Under the pieces are notes generated by a model, which saw only the letters and a list, made by a program, of their open reading frames with translations, had not been told where the DNA came from and ran no database searches. From Pseudomonadota bacterium (GTDB taxonomy: Bacteria; Pseudomonadota; Alphaproteobacteria; Ferrovibrionales; Ferrovibrionaceae), in assembly GCA_021793055.1 (NCBI GenBank), contig JAJYTL010000059.1, forward strand, positions 1-13,237: DNA of 13,237 bases. Direction: 5' to 3'. The translations under genes and the position numbers were made by a program. Positions 6,765 through 13,083 of the stretch are shown in pieces (the first letter of the stretch is position 1; every line of letters starts with the position of its first letter).

Positions 6765-6782
6765 GCTGTTGTTGGCAACAGC
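6765..6782 (+). repeat. Perfect hairpin in the leader of the Lys-rich gene
   Basis: GCTGTTG (6765-6771), a 4-nt loop TTGG and CAACAGC (6776-6782) make a perfect 7-bp stem. It lies about 70 nt before the start codon and would form in the 5' leader if transcription begins upstream. An alternative pairing of GTTGC (6753-6757) with GCAAC (6775-6779) is possible. Confidence 0.5.
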
Positions 6783-6840
6783 GCGGGGTGACGTGTCGAC
6801 GGGGTCGCTCGCGCACCCTGCCTTTCCTAAGGCAATGCCA

Positions 6841-6845
6841 AGGAG
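6841..6845 (+). promoter_or_regulatory. Strong ribosome-binding site of the Lys-rich mini-protein
   Basis: AGGAG lies 7 nt before the ATG at 6853. It supports the 34-codon frame rather than the longer open frame upstream or the out-of-frame ATG at 6848. Confidence 0.75.
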
Positions 6846-6852
6846 CGATGTT

Positions 6853-6957
6853 ATGGCCACCAAAACTGCAGCTAAGTCGAAAGTGACGAAGACCGCCGCC
6901 AAGAAGGCGCCGGCCAAGAAGGCCAAGACCCCCGCCAAGAAGGCGGCGAAGAAGTAA
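6853..6957 (+). CDS. Small Lys/Ala-rich histone H1-tail-like protein
   Basis: This 34-residue product consists almost wholly of Lys, Ala, Thr and Pro, with repeated AAKK, APAKK and TPAKK units. It begins MATKTAAKSKV and ends AAKK. Such tails resemble the C-terminal domain of histone H1 and of bacterial H1-like proteins, which bind DNA or RNA electrostatically through a disordered chain. Membership of a named family cannot be proved at this length. The start rests on AGGAG with ideal spacing, and an Ala-rich second position suits strong expression. The gene stands alone between ftsY and a convergent NUDIX gene. It has an AT-rich leader full of inverted repeats and a very stable terminator, suggesting an abundant, separately controlled transcript. 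Nucleic-acid binding or condensation is inferred from composition only. Confidence 0.8.
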   Translation: MATKTAAKSKVTKTAAKKAPAKKAKTPAKKAAKK

Positions 6958-6974
6958 CGCGTTCCCAAGAGCTC

Positions 6975-6992
6975 GCTCCGCTGCGGCGGAGC
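6975..6992 (+). repeat. Hairpin 3' of the Lys-rich gene
   Basis: GCTCCGC, loop TGCG and GCGGAGC form a perfect 7-bp stem 17 nt after the stop codon. No T-run follows, so it probably stabilises the 3' end ahead of the stronger terminator at 7002. Confidence 0.5.
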
Positions 6993-7001
6993 CACTCGGT
7001 C

Positions 7002-7038
7002 GGCGCCGGTCGGATCATGCGACCGGCGCCTTCTGTCT
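7002..7038 (+). terminator. Strong intrinsic terminator of the Lys-rich transcript
   Basis: GGCGCCGGTCG (7002-7012), a 7-nt loop and the exact complement CGACCGGCGCC (7020-7030) give an 11-bp perfect stem. It is followed by the T-rich TTCTGTCT. It reads on the plus strand and also shields the convergent NUDIX gene from read-through. Confidence 0.8.
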
Positions 7039-7108
7039 CGGCGGAAACGAACCGCCGAGCAAAATACCGCGAATTGAAAAAGCCGCCGCCACGCCTGCCG
7101 CCTGCCCG

Positions 7109-7127
7109 CGCCGCGTGTTGCGCGGCG
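7109..7127 (-). terminator. Hairpin downstream of the NUDIX gene
   Basis: CGCCGCG, a 5-nt loop and CGCGGCG form a perfect 7-bp stem 20 nt past the NUDIX stop on the minus strand. The nearest T-run, GGCTTTTTC, lies about 25-35 nt further on and is not attached to this stem. Terminator function is therefore uncertain. Confidence 0.35.
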
Positions 7128-7147
7128 ACCGCCAAACCGCTTGCCGC

Positions 7148-7693
7148 TCAACGCGGCGGGATTTGTTCCTCGGCCGGATTGGTGCGCGGCGCGAAGGCGG
7201 CCGCGGCGCCGACCTCGCGATGGTGCTGCAAGGCCCAGCGCACCGTCGGGAAGGCAAGATCGGGCCAGGGAATCTCCGCCCAGTCATAAAGGCCGACGGC
7301 GAGGCTTTCCTCGCCCACCGCGACCTCCGGCGAGAGTAGCGTCGCGCGGTAGATCAGATGCACCTGGCTGATGCGCGGGATGCTATAGACGCCGAGCAGG
7401 CCAGACAGCGCGATCTCGGCCCCGGCCTCCTCCTTCGCCTCGCGCATCGCTCCCGCCTCGGGAGTTTCCTCTTGTTCGAGATAGCCGGCTGGAATCGTCC
7501 AATAGCCCCGGCGGGGCTCGATCGCCCGCCGGCAGAGCAGAATCTTGTCCTGCCAGACGCAAACCGCACCGACCACGATCTTGGGATTAACGTAATGGAT
7601 CCAGCCGCAGGAGTCGCACACCAAGCGTTCCCGCGTGTCGCCATCCGGCACTTGCCGACGGAACCGGAAATCCTCGGGCGAAGGCACCGACAT
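7148..7693 (-). CDS. NUDIX hydrolase with zinc-ribbon-like N-terminus
   Basis: NUDIX enzymes cleave nucleoside diphosphates linked to another moiety, using Mg2+. The 181-residue product carries a complete Nudix box. It runs from G70 through E76, R84-E85 and E88-E89 to G91, in the segment GYLEQEETPEAGAM plus REAKEEAGA. Ahead of it, VCDSCGWIHYVNPKIV (C26, C29) matches the short Cys-x-x-Cys-Gly module found in the Nudix_N_2/NADH-pyrophosphatase-like group. Only one Cys pair is obvious, so zinc binding is uncertain. The C-terminus is Ala/Pro-rich. No strong ribosome-binding site precedes the ATG at 7693, though the N-terminal homology supports it. The substrate cannot be told from sequence; ADP-ribose, NADH or FAD-type dinucleotides are reasonable candidates. 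It is convergent with the Lys-rich gene and 154 nt downstream of the Ala/Pro-rich gene. Confidence 0.93.
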   Translation of the reverse strand: MSVPSPEDFRFRRQVPDGDTRERLVCDSCGWIHYVNPKIVVGAVCVWQDKILLCRRAIEPRRGYWTIPAGYLEQEETPEAGAMREAKEEAGAEIALSGLLGVYSIPRISQVHLIYRATLLSPEVAVGEESLAVGLYDWAEIPWPDLAFPTVRWALQHHREVGAAAAFAPRTNPAEEQIPPR

Positions 7694-7810
7694 CGCGTCT
7701 AATCTGCCGCTTGCTCGCCACCCTGTCCAGGCGCGGCGCCGAAACGCGGCGCGCCGCGCGCCGGAAAGCCGGCGAGATCATGCTTCAAATCGTTGGAACG
7801 GCGCGCAGAC

Positions 7811-7841
7811 ATGATTTGCGGTCGGGCCGACCGTAAATCAT
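7811..7841. repeat. Near-perfect 31-bp palindrome
   Basis: ATGATTTGCGGTCGG (7811-7825) and CCGACCGTAAATCAT (7827-7841) are reverse complements except at one position, which is still a G-T wobble on this strand. They flank a single central G. The element begins 7 nt past the stop of the 91-residue minus-strand gene. It could be a 3'-end hairpin for that transcript, a REP-like element or an operator. No T-run follows on either strand. Confidence 0.7.
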
Positions 7842-7847
7842 TCCGCA

Positions 7848-8123
7848 CTAGACGCGGATGTCGATGTAGCGGCCGAGCGGCGAATTGCGGCCGTTGCGCG
7901 GCGGCGCGGCCGGCGCGGCGGCGGCAGCGCCCGCGCCCGGCCCCGGCATCGGCTTGATCGGCACCGCGTTGGCCGCGCCGACGGCGGCGGTTGTCGCATT
8001 GGCGGTCACCACTTCGGGCGCGGCCGTCGCCGGCCGCGGCGCGGCGCGGCGCGCGGCGGAAGGCTGGCTTCGGCCGAGGGCCGAGAAGGCGGCTATCACG
8101 CTGGAGGACGGCGGAATCGGCAT
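7848..8123 (-). CDS. Small Ala/Pro-rich protein, unknown function
   Basis: I do not recognise this gene. The 91-residue product begins MPIPPSSSVIAAFSALG. Its centre is rich in Ala, Pro, Gly and Val and is probably disordered. It ends in a more ordered-looking stretch, RNSPLGRYIDIRV. There is no signal peptide, Cys or clear transmembrane segment. Support for coding comes from strongly GC-rich third codon positions in this frame, a stop followed at once by a 31-bp palindrome, and a position 54 nt after ccmI on the same strand. Against it, no well-spaced ribosome-binding site precedes the ATG. A GGGAGG stretch lies about 20 nt upstream and better fits a competing Arg-rich frame, which looks non-coding. 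It may be the tail of the ccm transcript, but a role in cytochrome maturation is not implied. Confidence 0.55.
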   Translation of the reverse strand: MPIPPSSSVIAAFSALGRSQPSAARRAAPRPATAAPEVVTANATTAAVGAANAVPIKPMPGPGAGAAAAAPAAPPRNGRNSPLGRYIDIRV

Positions 8124-8177
8124 AACGCACCACGACGGAATTCCCTCCCATAAACGCCGCCCCGCCCTAAGGAACGG

Positions 8178-9101
8178 TTAACGCTTGGCGGCCGGGTCCG
8201 CCGCCGTGCGCGCCGGCGCCGCTTGCGCGCGCGCTTCGGCCAACACCTTTTTCAGATCGATGTGCAGCATCGCGGCGGCGGCGTTGAGCTGGCCGCGCAC
8301 CGTCGGCATCCATGGCGCGTTCTGCGGCCCGCCCTCGACCATCGCGAGCCAATCGTCGAAGGCGCCGCGGAGATTTCCGGTCTGCGCCTTCTGCAGCCCG
8401 AGATAATAACGCGCCCCGGGCTGCTTCGGATCGAGAGCCAGGGCCGCCGCGAAGTCGGTGGCGGCGCGTGGCGTGACCTGACCATCAGCGGCGATCATTT
8501 CGGCCTCGGCGAGATTGGTCACCACATTGGCGTCCTGCGGCGCCAATTGCCGGGCGCGGTAGAAGGCGACGATCGCGTCCTGGTAGCGCTTGAGCACGAT
8601 GTCGGAACGGCCGAGGAGAAGCCAGCCCTGCAGATTGTCCGGCTTCTTCTTGAGGTCCGCCTGCAGCTTTTCCACCATGCCGACGATACGCGCCCGTGCC
8701 GCCGCCTCAGCCGCGCTCGGCGCCTTGTGGCGGTGCGACAGATCAGCGAGCTCGGGATCGCCGAACTGGAGATAGAGCGGCAGCGAGATCAGGGGCAGCG
8801 CCACGATCAGCGCCACCGCGGTCCAGCGGCCGCCCCGCCGCTTCGGGCGTGCCGTATCCGAAGCGCCGATTTCGGCATCGGCGCGCAACAGTCGGCGCGC
8901 GACCTCGAGCTCGGCCGCCTTGGCTTCCGCCTCGCCGAGAAGGCCGCGATCCTTCTCCGCCGCAATCTCGGTCAACTGATCGCGATAGACCGTGATGTCG
9001 TGCTCCGCGCGGCTGAACCCGCCGTCCTTGACGCGCAGCATCGGCACCAGCAGAGCCGCGAGCGCGACCGCGATCATCAGGGCGAAAATCAGCCACAGCA
9101 T
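8178..9101 (-). CDS. ccmI: Cytochrome c maturation protein CcmI (CycH)
   Basis: CcmI is the apocytochrome c chaperone of System I. It presents the CXXCH-containing apoprotein to the heme ligation complex with CcmF and CcmH. The 307-residue product has a first membrane helix (about residues 2-22) and a cytoplasmic loop resembling the CcmI-1 domain (RAEHDITVYRDQLTEI and LEVARRLL). A second helix follows (about 93-111), then a periplasmic TPR-rich region (about 130-290) with segments such as LQGWLLLGRSDIVLKRYQDAI and ARYYLGLQKAQTGNLRGAF. It is a separate protein, as in alphaproteobacteria, not fused to CcmH as in E. coli. The ATG at 9101 follows the ccmH stop by 15 nt, with TAGG about 7 nt upstream. 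It is the last ccm gene of the cluster. Confidence 0.94.
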   Translation of the reverse strand: MLWLIFALMIAVALAALLVPMLRVKDGGFSRAEHDITVYRDQLTEIAAEKDRGLLGEAEAKAAELEVARRLLRADAEIGASDTARPKRRGGRWTAVALIVALPLISLPLYLQFGDPELADLSHRHKAPSAAEAAARARIVGMVEKLQADLKKKPDNLQGWLLLGRSDIVLKRYQDAIVAFYRARQLAPQDANVVTNLAEAEMIAADGQVTPRAATDFAAALALDPKQPGARYYLGLQKAQTGNLRGAFDDWLAMVEGGPQNAPWMPTVRGQLNAAAAMLHIDLKKVLAEARAQAAPARTAADPAAKR

Positions 9102-9116
9102 CGGGAAACCTATCTT

Positions 9117-9626
9117 TTACGTGTTTTCCGGATTCTGCGCCTGCCAGCGATCGAGGCGCCGCTTCTCATCCGCCGTCAGCGGCTTCGAGGCGATCTCCGC
9201 GGCGGCGGCGCGAAGCCGCCGGAAATAGAAACCGATGCCGACCAGCGCGACGACGAGAAAGCCGACCGGCGCGAGCCAGAGCGCGTAGGTGCTGAGCTCG
9301 AAACGCGGCTTCAACAGAATCCATTGTCCATAGCGGGCGACGATGTAGGCGCGAATCTGCGCGTCGCTGTCGCCGGCCGCCACCATCTTGCGGACCAGCT
9401 CGCGCATATCACCGGCGAGGTCGGCGTTCGATTCGGCGATCGATTCGTCCTGGCACACCGGGCAACGCAGGCCCTGCATGATGCGCTCGGCGCGGGCCTC
9501 CTGTTGCGGATTGGCGAGCTGGTGATCGGCATAAAAGGCGAAGGCCCGCGGCGCCGCGACACCGAGCGCCAAGGCCGTGGCGAAGACCAGCGTGAGGATC
9601 GCGGCCAAGCCCGAACGGGAGCTCAC
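9117..9626 (-). CDS. ccmH: Cytochrome c maturation protein CcmH (CycL)
   Basis: CcmH is a membrane-anchored thiol-disulfide protein that reduces or holds the apocytochrome CXXCH cysteines during heme ligation. The 169-residue product has a signal peptide (about 1-30, Ala-rich, ending near AFA) and the family's hallmark LRCPVCQ with C55 and C58. ARYGQWILLKPRF follows near 97-109, then a single membrane helix (about 114-134) and a short cytosolic tail. The start is GTG at 9626, overlapping the ccmG stop by GTGA. GGAGG lies 7 nt before it, making this start secure. Translation is probably coupled to ccmG. No residue expected for function is missing. Confidence 0.96.
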   Translation of the reverse strand: MSSRSGLAAILTLVFATALALGVAAPRAFAFYADHQLANPQQEARAERIMQGLRCPVCQDESIAESNADLAGDMRELVRKMVAAGDSDAQIRAYIVARYGQWILLKPRFELSTYALWLAPVGFLVVALVGIGFYFRRLRAAAAEIASKPLTADEKRRLDRWQAQNPENT

Positions 9627-10159
9627 GGTTCGGCCTCCAGCTTACGCACGAGCGGCAAGACCTTTTGGGTCAGGATCGCGGCGCTTATCGGACCGACCAC
9701 CTTGTAGGCGATCTTGCCGGTCTTGGTGACGACATAGGTCTCGGGCACGCCGTAGACGCCCCAGTTGATGCCGACCCGCCCGGTTTCGTCCTCGCCGATG
9801 CGCTGATAGGGATCGCCGTTGTTGGCGAGATAGGTAGCGGTCGCCTTCGGCGTGTCCTTATAGGCGATGCCGTAGATCGGCACCACGTGACTCTTGGCCA
9901 GCGCCATCAGGATCGGATGCTCCTCGCGGCACGACACGCACCACGAGGCGAAGATGTTGACCAGCACCACCTTGCCGGCCTTGAGGTTGGCCGAGGAGAG
10001 CGCGGGCCGCACGCCCGGCACCGGCGGCAGATTGAAGGTCGGCACCGAGCGGCCGATCAGCGCCGAGGGCAGCAGGCGCATGTTCATGGTCAAACCGATG
10101 CCCAAGGCTGCGGCGAGCCCGAGAAACGCGGCCAACGGAATGTAGAAGGCGGCGCGCAC
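9623..10159 (-). CDS. ccmG: Thiol:disulfide interchange protein CcmG (DsbE)
   Basis: CcmG is a membrane-tethered periplasmic thioredoxin that passes electrons to CcmH and apocytochrome c. The 178-residue product has an N-terminal anchor helix (about 5-25) and the redox-active WCVSC motif with C74 and C77, preceded by VVLVNIFAS. It has a cis-proline loop in VYGVPETY (P139) and the acidic insert GEDETGRVGINWGVYGVP typical of CcmG. I use GTG at 10159, four bases after the ccmF stop. AAAGG lies about 10 nt upstream, inside the ccmF end. Downstream internal ATGs would delete the anchor. Its place between ccmF and ccmH fits the heme-ligation part of the pathway. Confidence 0.96.
   Translation of the reverse strand: MRAAFYIPLAAFLGLAAALGIGLTMNMRLLPSALIGRSVPTFNLPPVPGVRPALSSANLKAGKVVLVNIFASWCVSCREEHPILMALAKSHVVPIYGIAYKDTPKATATYLANNGDPYQRIGEDETGRVGINWGVYGVPETYVVTKTGKIAYKVVGPISAAILTQKVLPLVRKLEAEP
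9634..9638 (-). promoter_or_regulatory. Ribosome-binding site of ccmH
   Basis: GGAGG on the minus strand lies 7 nt before the GTG start of ccmH, within the ccmG coding end. It fixes the non-ATG start. Confidence 0.7.
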
Positions 10160-10162
10160 GGA

Positions 10163-12157
10163 TCAGGCGCCTTTCGCGATCGCGCTGGGTGCCGGATAGG
10201 CCGCCGATTTCCGCGCCGGCGCGCCGATGCGAAGCCGCCGGTCGCTGAGCGAAAGCCCGCCGCCCAGGACCATGATCAGGGCGCCGAGCCAAATCCACGA
10301 AATCAGCGGTTTGCGATAGAGCCGGACCGCGTAACCGCCGCTGCCGTCGGGCGAACCGATGGCCGCGTAGAGGTCGGCCACCAGCGACGGCCTGAGCGCG
10401 ACCCGGCTGACCGACATCGGCGGAATCGAATAGTGCCGCACCTCGGGCTTCATTGTGGTGACGTAGCGCCCGTCCTTGGTGACGATGAAGACGCCCTGGC
10501 GCGCCGTATAGTTCGGGCCGGGCACTTCTTGCACGCCCCGCAAAGTGAATTCGTAGGGTCCGACCTTGGCGCTCTGGCCCGGCCGCATGTCGCGCAGCAC
10601 CGCGCTATGCCAGGTCAAGGCGGCGGCAATGCCGAGCACGACGACGCCAAGCCCGGCATGGGCCACCACCATGCCATAGACCGAGCGCGGCAGGTGGCGG
10701 GCGCGCGCCCAGGACTGGCGCAGCGAGCCCCGGAACAGCCGCAGCCGCTCGACCAGTTCGACCAGAGACCCGACGATCAGCCAGGCGGCGAGCGCCATGC
10801 CGAGAACCGAGAGCCAGGAGCCGTTGGTCAGGTAATGCCAAGTGACCAGCGCGATCAGCGCGGCCGCGGCGAAAGCCGCCTTGAGCCGGGCGAGCGCGCC
10901 GGCCAGATCGCCGCGCTTCCAGGCCAGCATCGGGCCGACCGCCATCAGCGCGATCAACGGCACCATGATCGGCACGAAGACGGCGTCGAAATAGGGCGGC
11001 CCGACCGAAACCATCTGCCCGGTGACGCTGGCCAGGAGCAGCGGATAAAGCGTGCCGAGCAAGATCGTGCCGCAGGCGGTGACGAGCAACAGATTGTTCA
11101 GCACCAGAGAGCCTTCGCGGCTGATCGGCGCGAACAGGCCGCCGAGCTTAAGGCTCGGAGCGCGCAGCGCGTAAAGCCCAAGCGAGCCGCCGATGGCGAT
11201 GACCAGCAAGACCAGGATGAAGGTGCCCTGCTTGGGATCGACGGCGAAGGCATGAACCGAGGTCAAGACGCCGGAACGCACCAGGAAGGTGCCGATCAAG
11301 CTCAGCGAGAAGGTCAGGATGGCGAGCAGGATGGTCCAGCTTTTCAGCGCCTCGCGCCGCTCGACCACGATTGCGGAATGGAGCAGCGCCGTGCCGGCGA
11401 GCCAAGGCATGAAGGAGGCGTTCTCCACCGGATCCCAGAACCACCAACCGCCCCAGCCGAGCACGTAGTAGGACCAGTGCGAGCCGAGCGCGATGCCAAG
11501 GGTAAGGAAACACCAGGCGACGAGCACCCAGGGCCGCACCCAGCGCGCCCAGGCGGGATCGACGCGGCCCTCGATTAGGGCCGCGATGGCGAACGAGAAG
11601 GCCATGGAAAAGCCGACGTAGCCCATGTAGAGCGCCGGCGGATGAGTGGCGAGGCCGGGGTCCTGCAACAGCGGGTTGAGGCCGTTGCCGTTCAGCGGCG
11701 CGGGAAAGATGCGCACGAACGGATTGGACGCGACCAGGATGAAAAGCAGGAAGCCGGTCGCGATCCAGGCCTGCACCGAAAGCACGCGCGCGCGCAGCGC
11801 AGCCGGCAGATGCCCGCCGAAGATCGCCACCGCGCCGCCATAGACGGCGAGGATCAACACCCAGAGCATCATCGAGCCTTCGTGGTTGCCCCAGACGCCG
11901 GTGATCTTGTAGAGCAGCGGCCGCGCGATGCTGGAATTCTCGGCGACGGTGAGAACCGAGAAGTCGGAGACCACGAAGGACCAGGTGAGGGCAAGAAACG
12001 CCGCCGCCACGAAAAAGAGCTGCATCAGCGCCGCCGGACGCGCCACCGCCATCCAGGCGGCGTCGTTCCGCGCCGCGCCGATTACCGGCAGGGTGCCCTG
12101 AACGAGCGTGATGACGAAGGCAAGGACAAGCGCGAACTGACCAATCTCGGGAATCAT
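10163..12157 (-). CDS. ccmF: Heme lyase subunit CcmF (CycK)
   Basis: CcmF accepts heme from holo-CcmE and, with CcmH and CcmI, attaches it to apocytochrome c. The 664-residue product is a polytopic membrane protein of typical length. The WWD domain is clear (GWGGWWFWDPVENASFMPW, about 234-252). Candidate heme-ligand histidines lie at about H172 (THPPALYMGYVG), H260 (LLHSAIVVE), H302 (LTSVHAF) and H500 (VAHAGLG). The early motif WGNHEGSMMLWVLIL is also present. The open frame reaches 12181, but homology starts at MIPEIGQFALVLAF. I therefore chose the ATG at 12157, which overlaps the ccmE stop by ATGA and has AGCAGG 7 nt upstream. Translational coupling to ccmE is likely. Large plus-strand open frames opposite it are antisense shadows. 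Confidence 0.97.
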   Translation of the reverse strand: MIPEIGQFALVLAFVITLVQGTLPVIGAARNDAAWMAVARPAALMQLFFVAAAFLALTWSFVVSDFSVLTVAENSSIARPLLYKITGVWGNHEGSMMLWVLILAVYGGAVAIFGGHLPAALRARVLSVQAWIATGFLLFILVASNPFVRIFPAPLNGNGLNPLLQDPGLATHPPALYMGYVGFSMAFSFAIAALIEGRVDPAWARWVRPWVLVAWCFLTLGIALGSHWSYYVLGWGGWWFWDPVENASFMPWLAGTALLHSAIVVERREALKSWTILLAILTFSLSLIGTFLVRSGVLTSVHAFAVDPKQGTFILVLLVIAIGGSLGLYALRAPSLKLGGLFAPISREGSLVLNNLLLVTACGTILLGTLYPLLLASVTGQMVSVGPPYFDAVFVPIMVPLIALMAVGPMLAWKRGDLAGALARLKAAFAAAALIALVTWHYLTNGSWLSVLGMALAAWLIVGSLVELVERLRLFRGSLRQSWARARHLPRSVYGMVVAHAGLGVVVLGIAAALTWHSAVLRDMRPGQSAKVGPYEFTLRGVQEVPGPNYTARQGVFIVTKDGRYVTTMKPEVRHYSIPPMSVSRVALRPSLVADLYAAIGSPDGSGGYAVRLYRKPLISWIWLGALIMVLGGGLSLSDRRLRIGAPARKSAAYPAPSAIAKGA

Positions 12158-12597
12158 TTGGGAACCTGCTGCGGCTGCCACTCGCCCGCCTTCTTCAACG
12201 CCGCCACCACATCGGGCGGCATGTAGCGGGCGTCATGCTTGGCCAATACCTGCCGGGCGGCGAAGACGCCGTCCGGGCGCAACGCGCCCTCGACCACGAC
12301 GCCCTGGCCCTGACGGAAAAGATCGGGCAGAAGGCCGTGATAGGTCACCTTGACCGAGGTGCGCTTGTCGGTGACGACGAAAGTGACGTGATCGCCATCG
12401 CGGACAATGCTGTGCATGGCAACCAGACCGCCGATGCGCACCCGTCGGCCGGGCGGGATATGATCCTTGATCAAGGCCGTCGGTCCGTAGAAAAAGACGA
12501 GATCGCTGCGGAACGCCGACAGCATCAGGGCCGTGGCGACGCCGAGCGTCACCATTCCGGCCAGAACGATATACAACCGCCGACGTTTACGCGTCAT
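12154..12597 (-). CDS. ccmE: Heme chaperone CcmE (CycJ)
   Basis: CcmE is a membrane-anchored OB-fold protein that covalently carries heme from the CcmABCD release complex to CcmF. The 147-residue product starts MTRKRRRLYIVLAG, with a positive lead followed by an anchor helix (about 9-27). Beta-strand-rich sequence follows, such as RVRIGGLV and VTFVVTD. The heme-attachment histidine is H121 in LAKHDARYMPP, with the partner Tyr at 125. The C-terminus is short and slightly charged. The ATG at 12597 lies inside the ccmD end (11-nt overlap) and the stop overlaps ccmF by ATGA. The GGGG run directly before the ATG is too close to be an ideal SD, so coupling to ccmD may drive initiation. Confidence 0.97.
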   Translation of the reverse strand: MTRKRRRLYIVLAGMVTLGVATALMLSAFRSDLVFFYGPTALIKDHIPPGRRVRIGGLVAMHSIVRDGDHVTFVVTDKRTSVKVTYHGLLPDLFRQGQGVVVEGALRPDGVFAARQVLAKHDARYMPPDVVAALKKAGEWQPQQVPK

Positions 12598-12874
12598 TCC
12601 CCACCGATCCCGACCCGACCGCGTGCGATCCGACGCCCGGTTCCGTTGCCGACGTCGCGGTGCCGGCGCCGCGCGCCGCGCGCCGCGCGCGGCGGTCGCG
12701 ACGGCGATCGTCGCTCGCTTCGAGGACGCGCAGCGCGGCCTCGGTCCGGCGTAGCCGATAGAGCGAGGCGATCACGAGGCCGATCATCACGAGGGCGGCA
12801 AACCCATAGGCCGGCCAGACGTAGACACCGTCACCGCCCATGGACAAAAACGCATGAAAAGATTGCCCCGCCAT
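12587..12874 (-). CDS. ccmD: Heme exporter protein CcmD with long Arg-rich tail
   Basis: CcmD is a small membrane peptide needed to release holo-CcmE from the CcmABCE complex. The 95-residue product has the family signature FLSMGGDGVYVWPAYGFAAL (about 9-28), a single helix (about 20-40) and a following basic LYRLRRTEAALRVLE segment. Most CcmD proteins end soon after, at roughly 50-70 residues. This one carries an extra tail of about 40 residues, first Arg-rich (RRRDRRARRAARGAG) and then Gly/Ser/Thr-rich. The tail is encoded over a GC-only heptamer repeat and overlaps the ccmE start. AAAGG lies 6 nt before the ATG at 12874. Identification is good, and the tail is probably dispensable. Confidence 0.92.
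   Translation of the reverse strand: MAGQSFHAFLSMGGDGVYVWPAYGFAALVMIGLVIASLYRLRRTEAALRVLEASDDRRRDRRARRAARGAGTATSATEPGVGSHAVGSGSVGNDA
12666..12693. repeat. GCGCCGC heptamer tandem repeat inside ccmD
   Basis: Three perfect copies of GCGCCGC (12666-12672, 12673-12679, 12680-12686) are followed by one imperfect copy. The unit length is not a multiple of three. Gain or loss of one copy would therefore shift the ccmD tail frame without touching its membrane domain. Confidence 0.75.
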
Positions 12875-13083
12875 CGCGCGCCTTTCACCTCTGTTTCCGT
12901 CGCTCTCGAAATTCCGTCGCCCTTGCCGCCGACCCGGCGGCGGCTCGAAATCTATCGATGCCTCGCGGCGCGGCCATGACCTCGATCAAAAATAGATCCA
13001 GATAGAGCCGTTGCCGACGTTTCGCCGTTTCTCCAGCGCGGCCAATTCACCAGCGGGGACGAGCCCCTGCGCGGCCAGGCCGC
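12875..13083. other. ccmC-ccmD gap with hairpin, direct repeats and an open tail frame
   Basis: This gap is unusual in an otherwise overlapping operon. It contains a GC-rich dyad at 12925-12944 (GCCGCCG with two overlapping CGGCGGC partners). Two copies of TTCCGTCGC occur at 12895-12903 and 12912-12920. A TTTTT run on the minus strand lies near 12988-12992. On the minus strand a 30-codon open stretch (13078 to 12989) ends at a TGA at 12986-12988. It looks protein-like and may belong to a longer ccmC. I see no convincing promoter. Confidence 0.45.

Noticed and set aside
7109..7127. NUDIX terminator built from this hairpin plus the TTTTT run at about 7075-7083
   Set aside because: The T-run is separated from the stem by about 25 nt, so this is not a standard intrinsic terminator. 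It is kept only as a low-confidence hairpin.
7699..8151. 150-residue Arg-rich minus-strand frame overlapping the 91-residue gene
   Set aside because: GGGAGGG is well spaced for one of its GTG codons, but the product is an Arg/Ala mixture typical of an out-of-frame read. The overlapping frame has better third-position bias.
8223..9707. 494-residue plus-strand open frame opposite ccmI and ccmH
   Set aside because: It is antisense to two genes with clear family motifs and has no motif of its own.
9665..11578. 637-residue plus-strand open frame opposite ccmG and ccmF
   Set aside because: It lies antisense to two secure genes. Its composition (His/Arg/Asp/Gln-rich) is what the complement of membrane-protein codons gives in GC-rich DNA.
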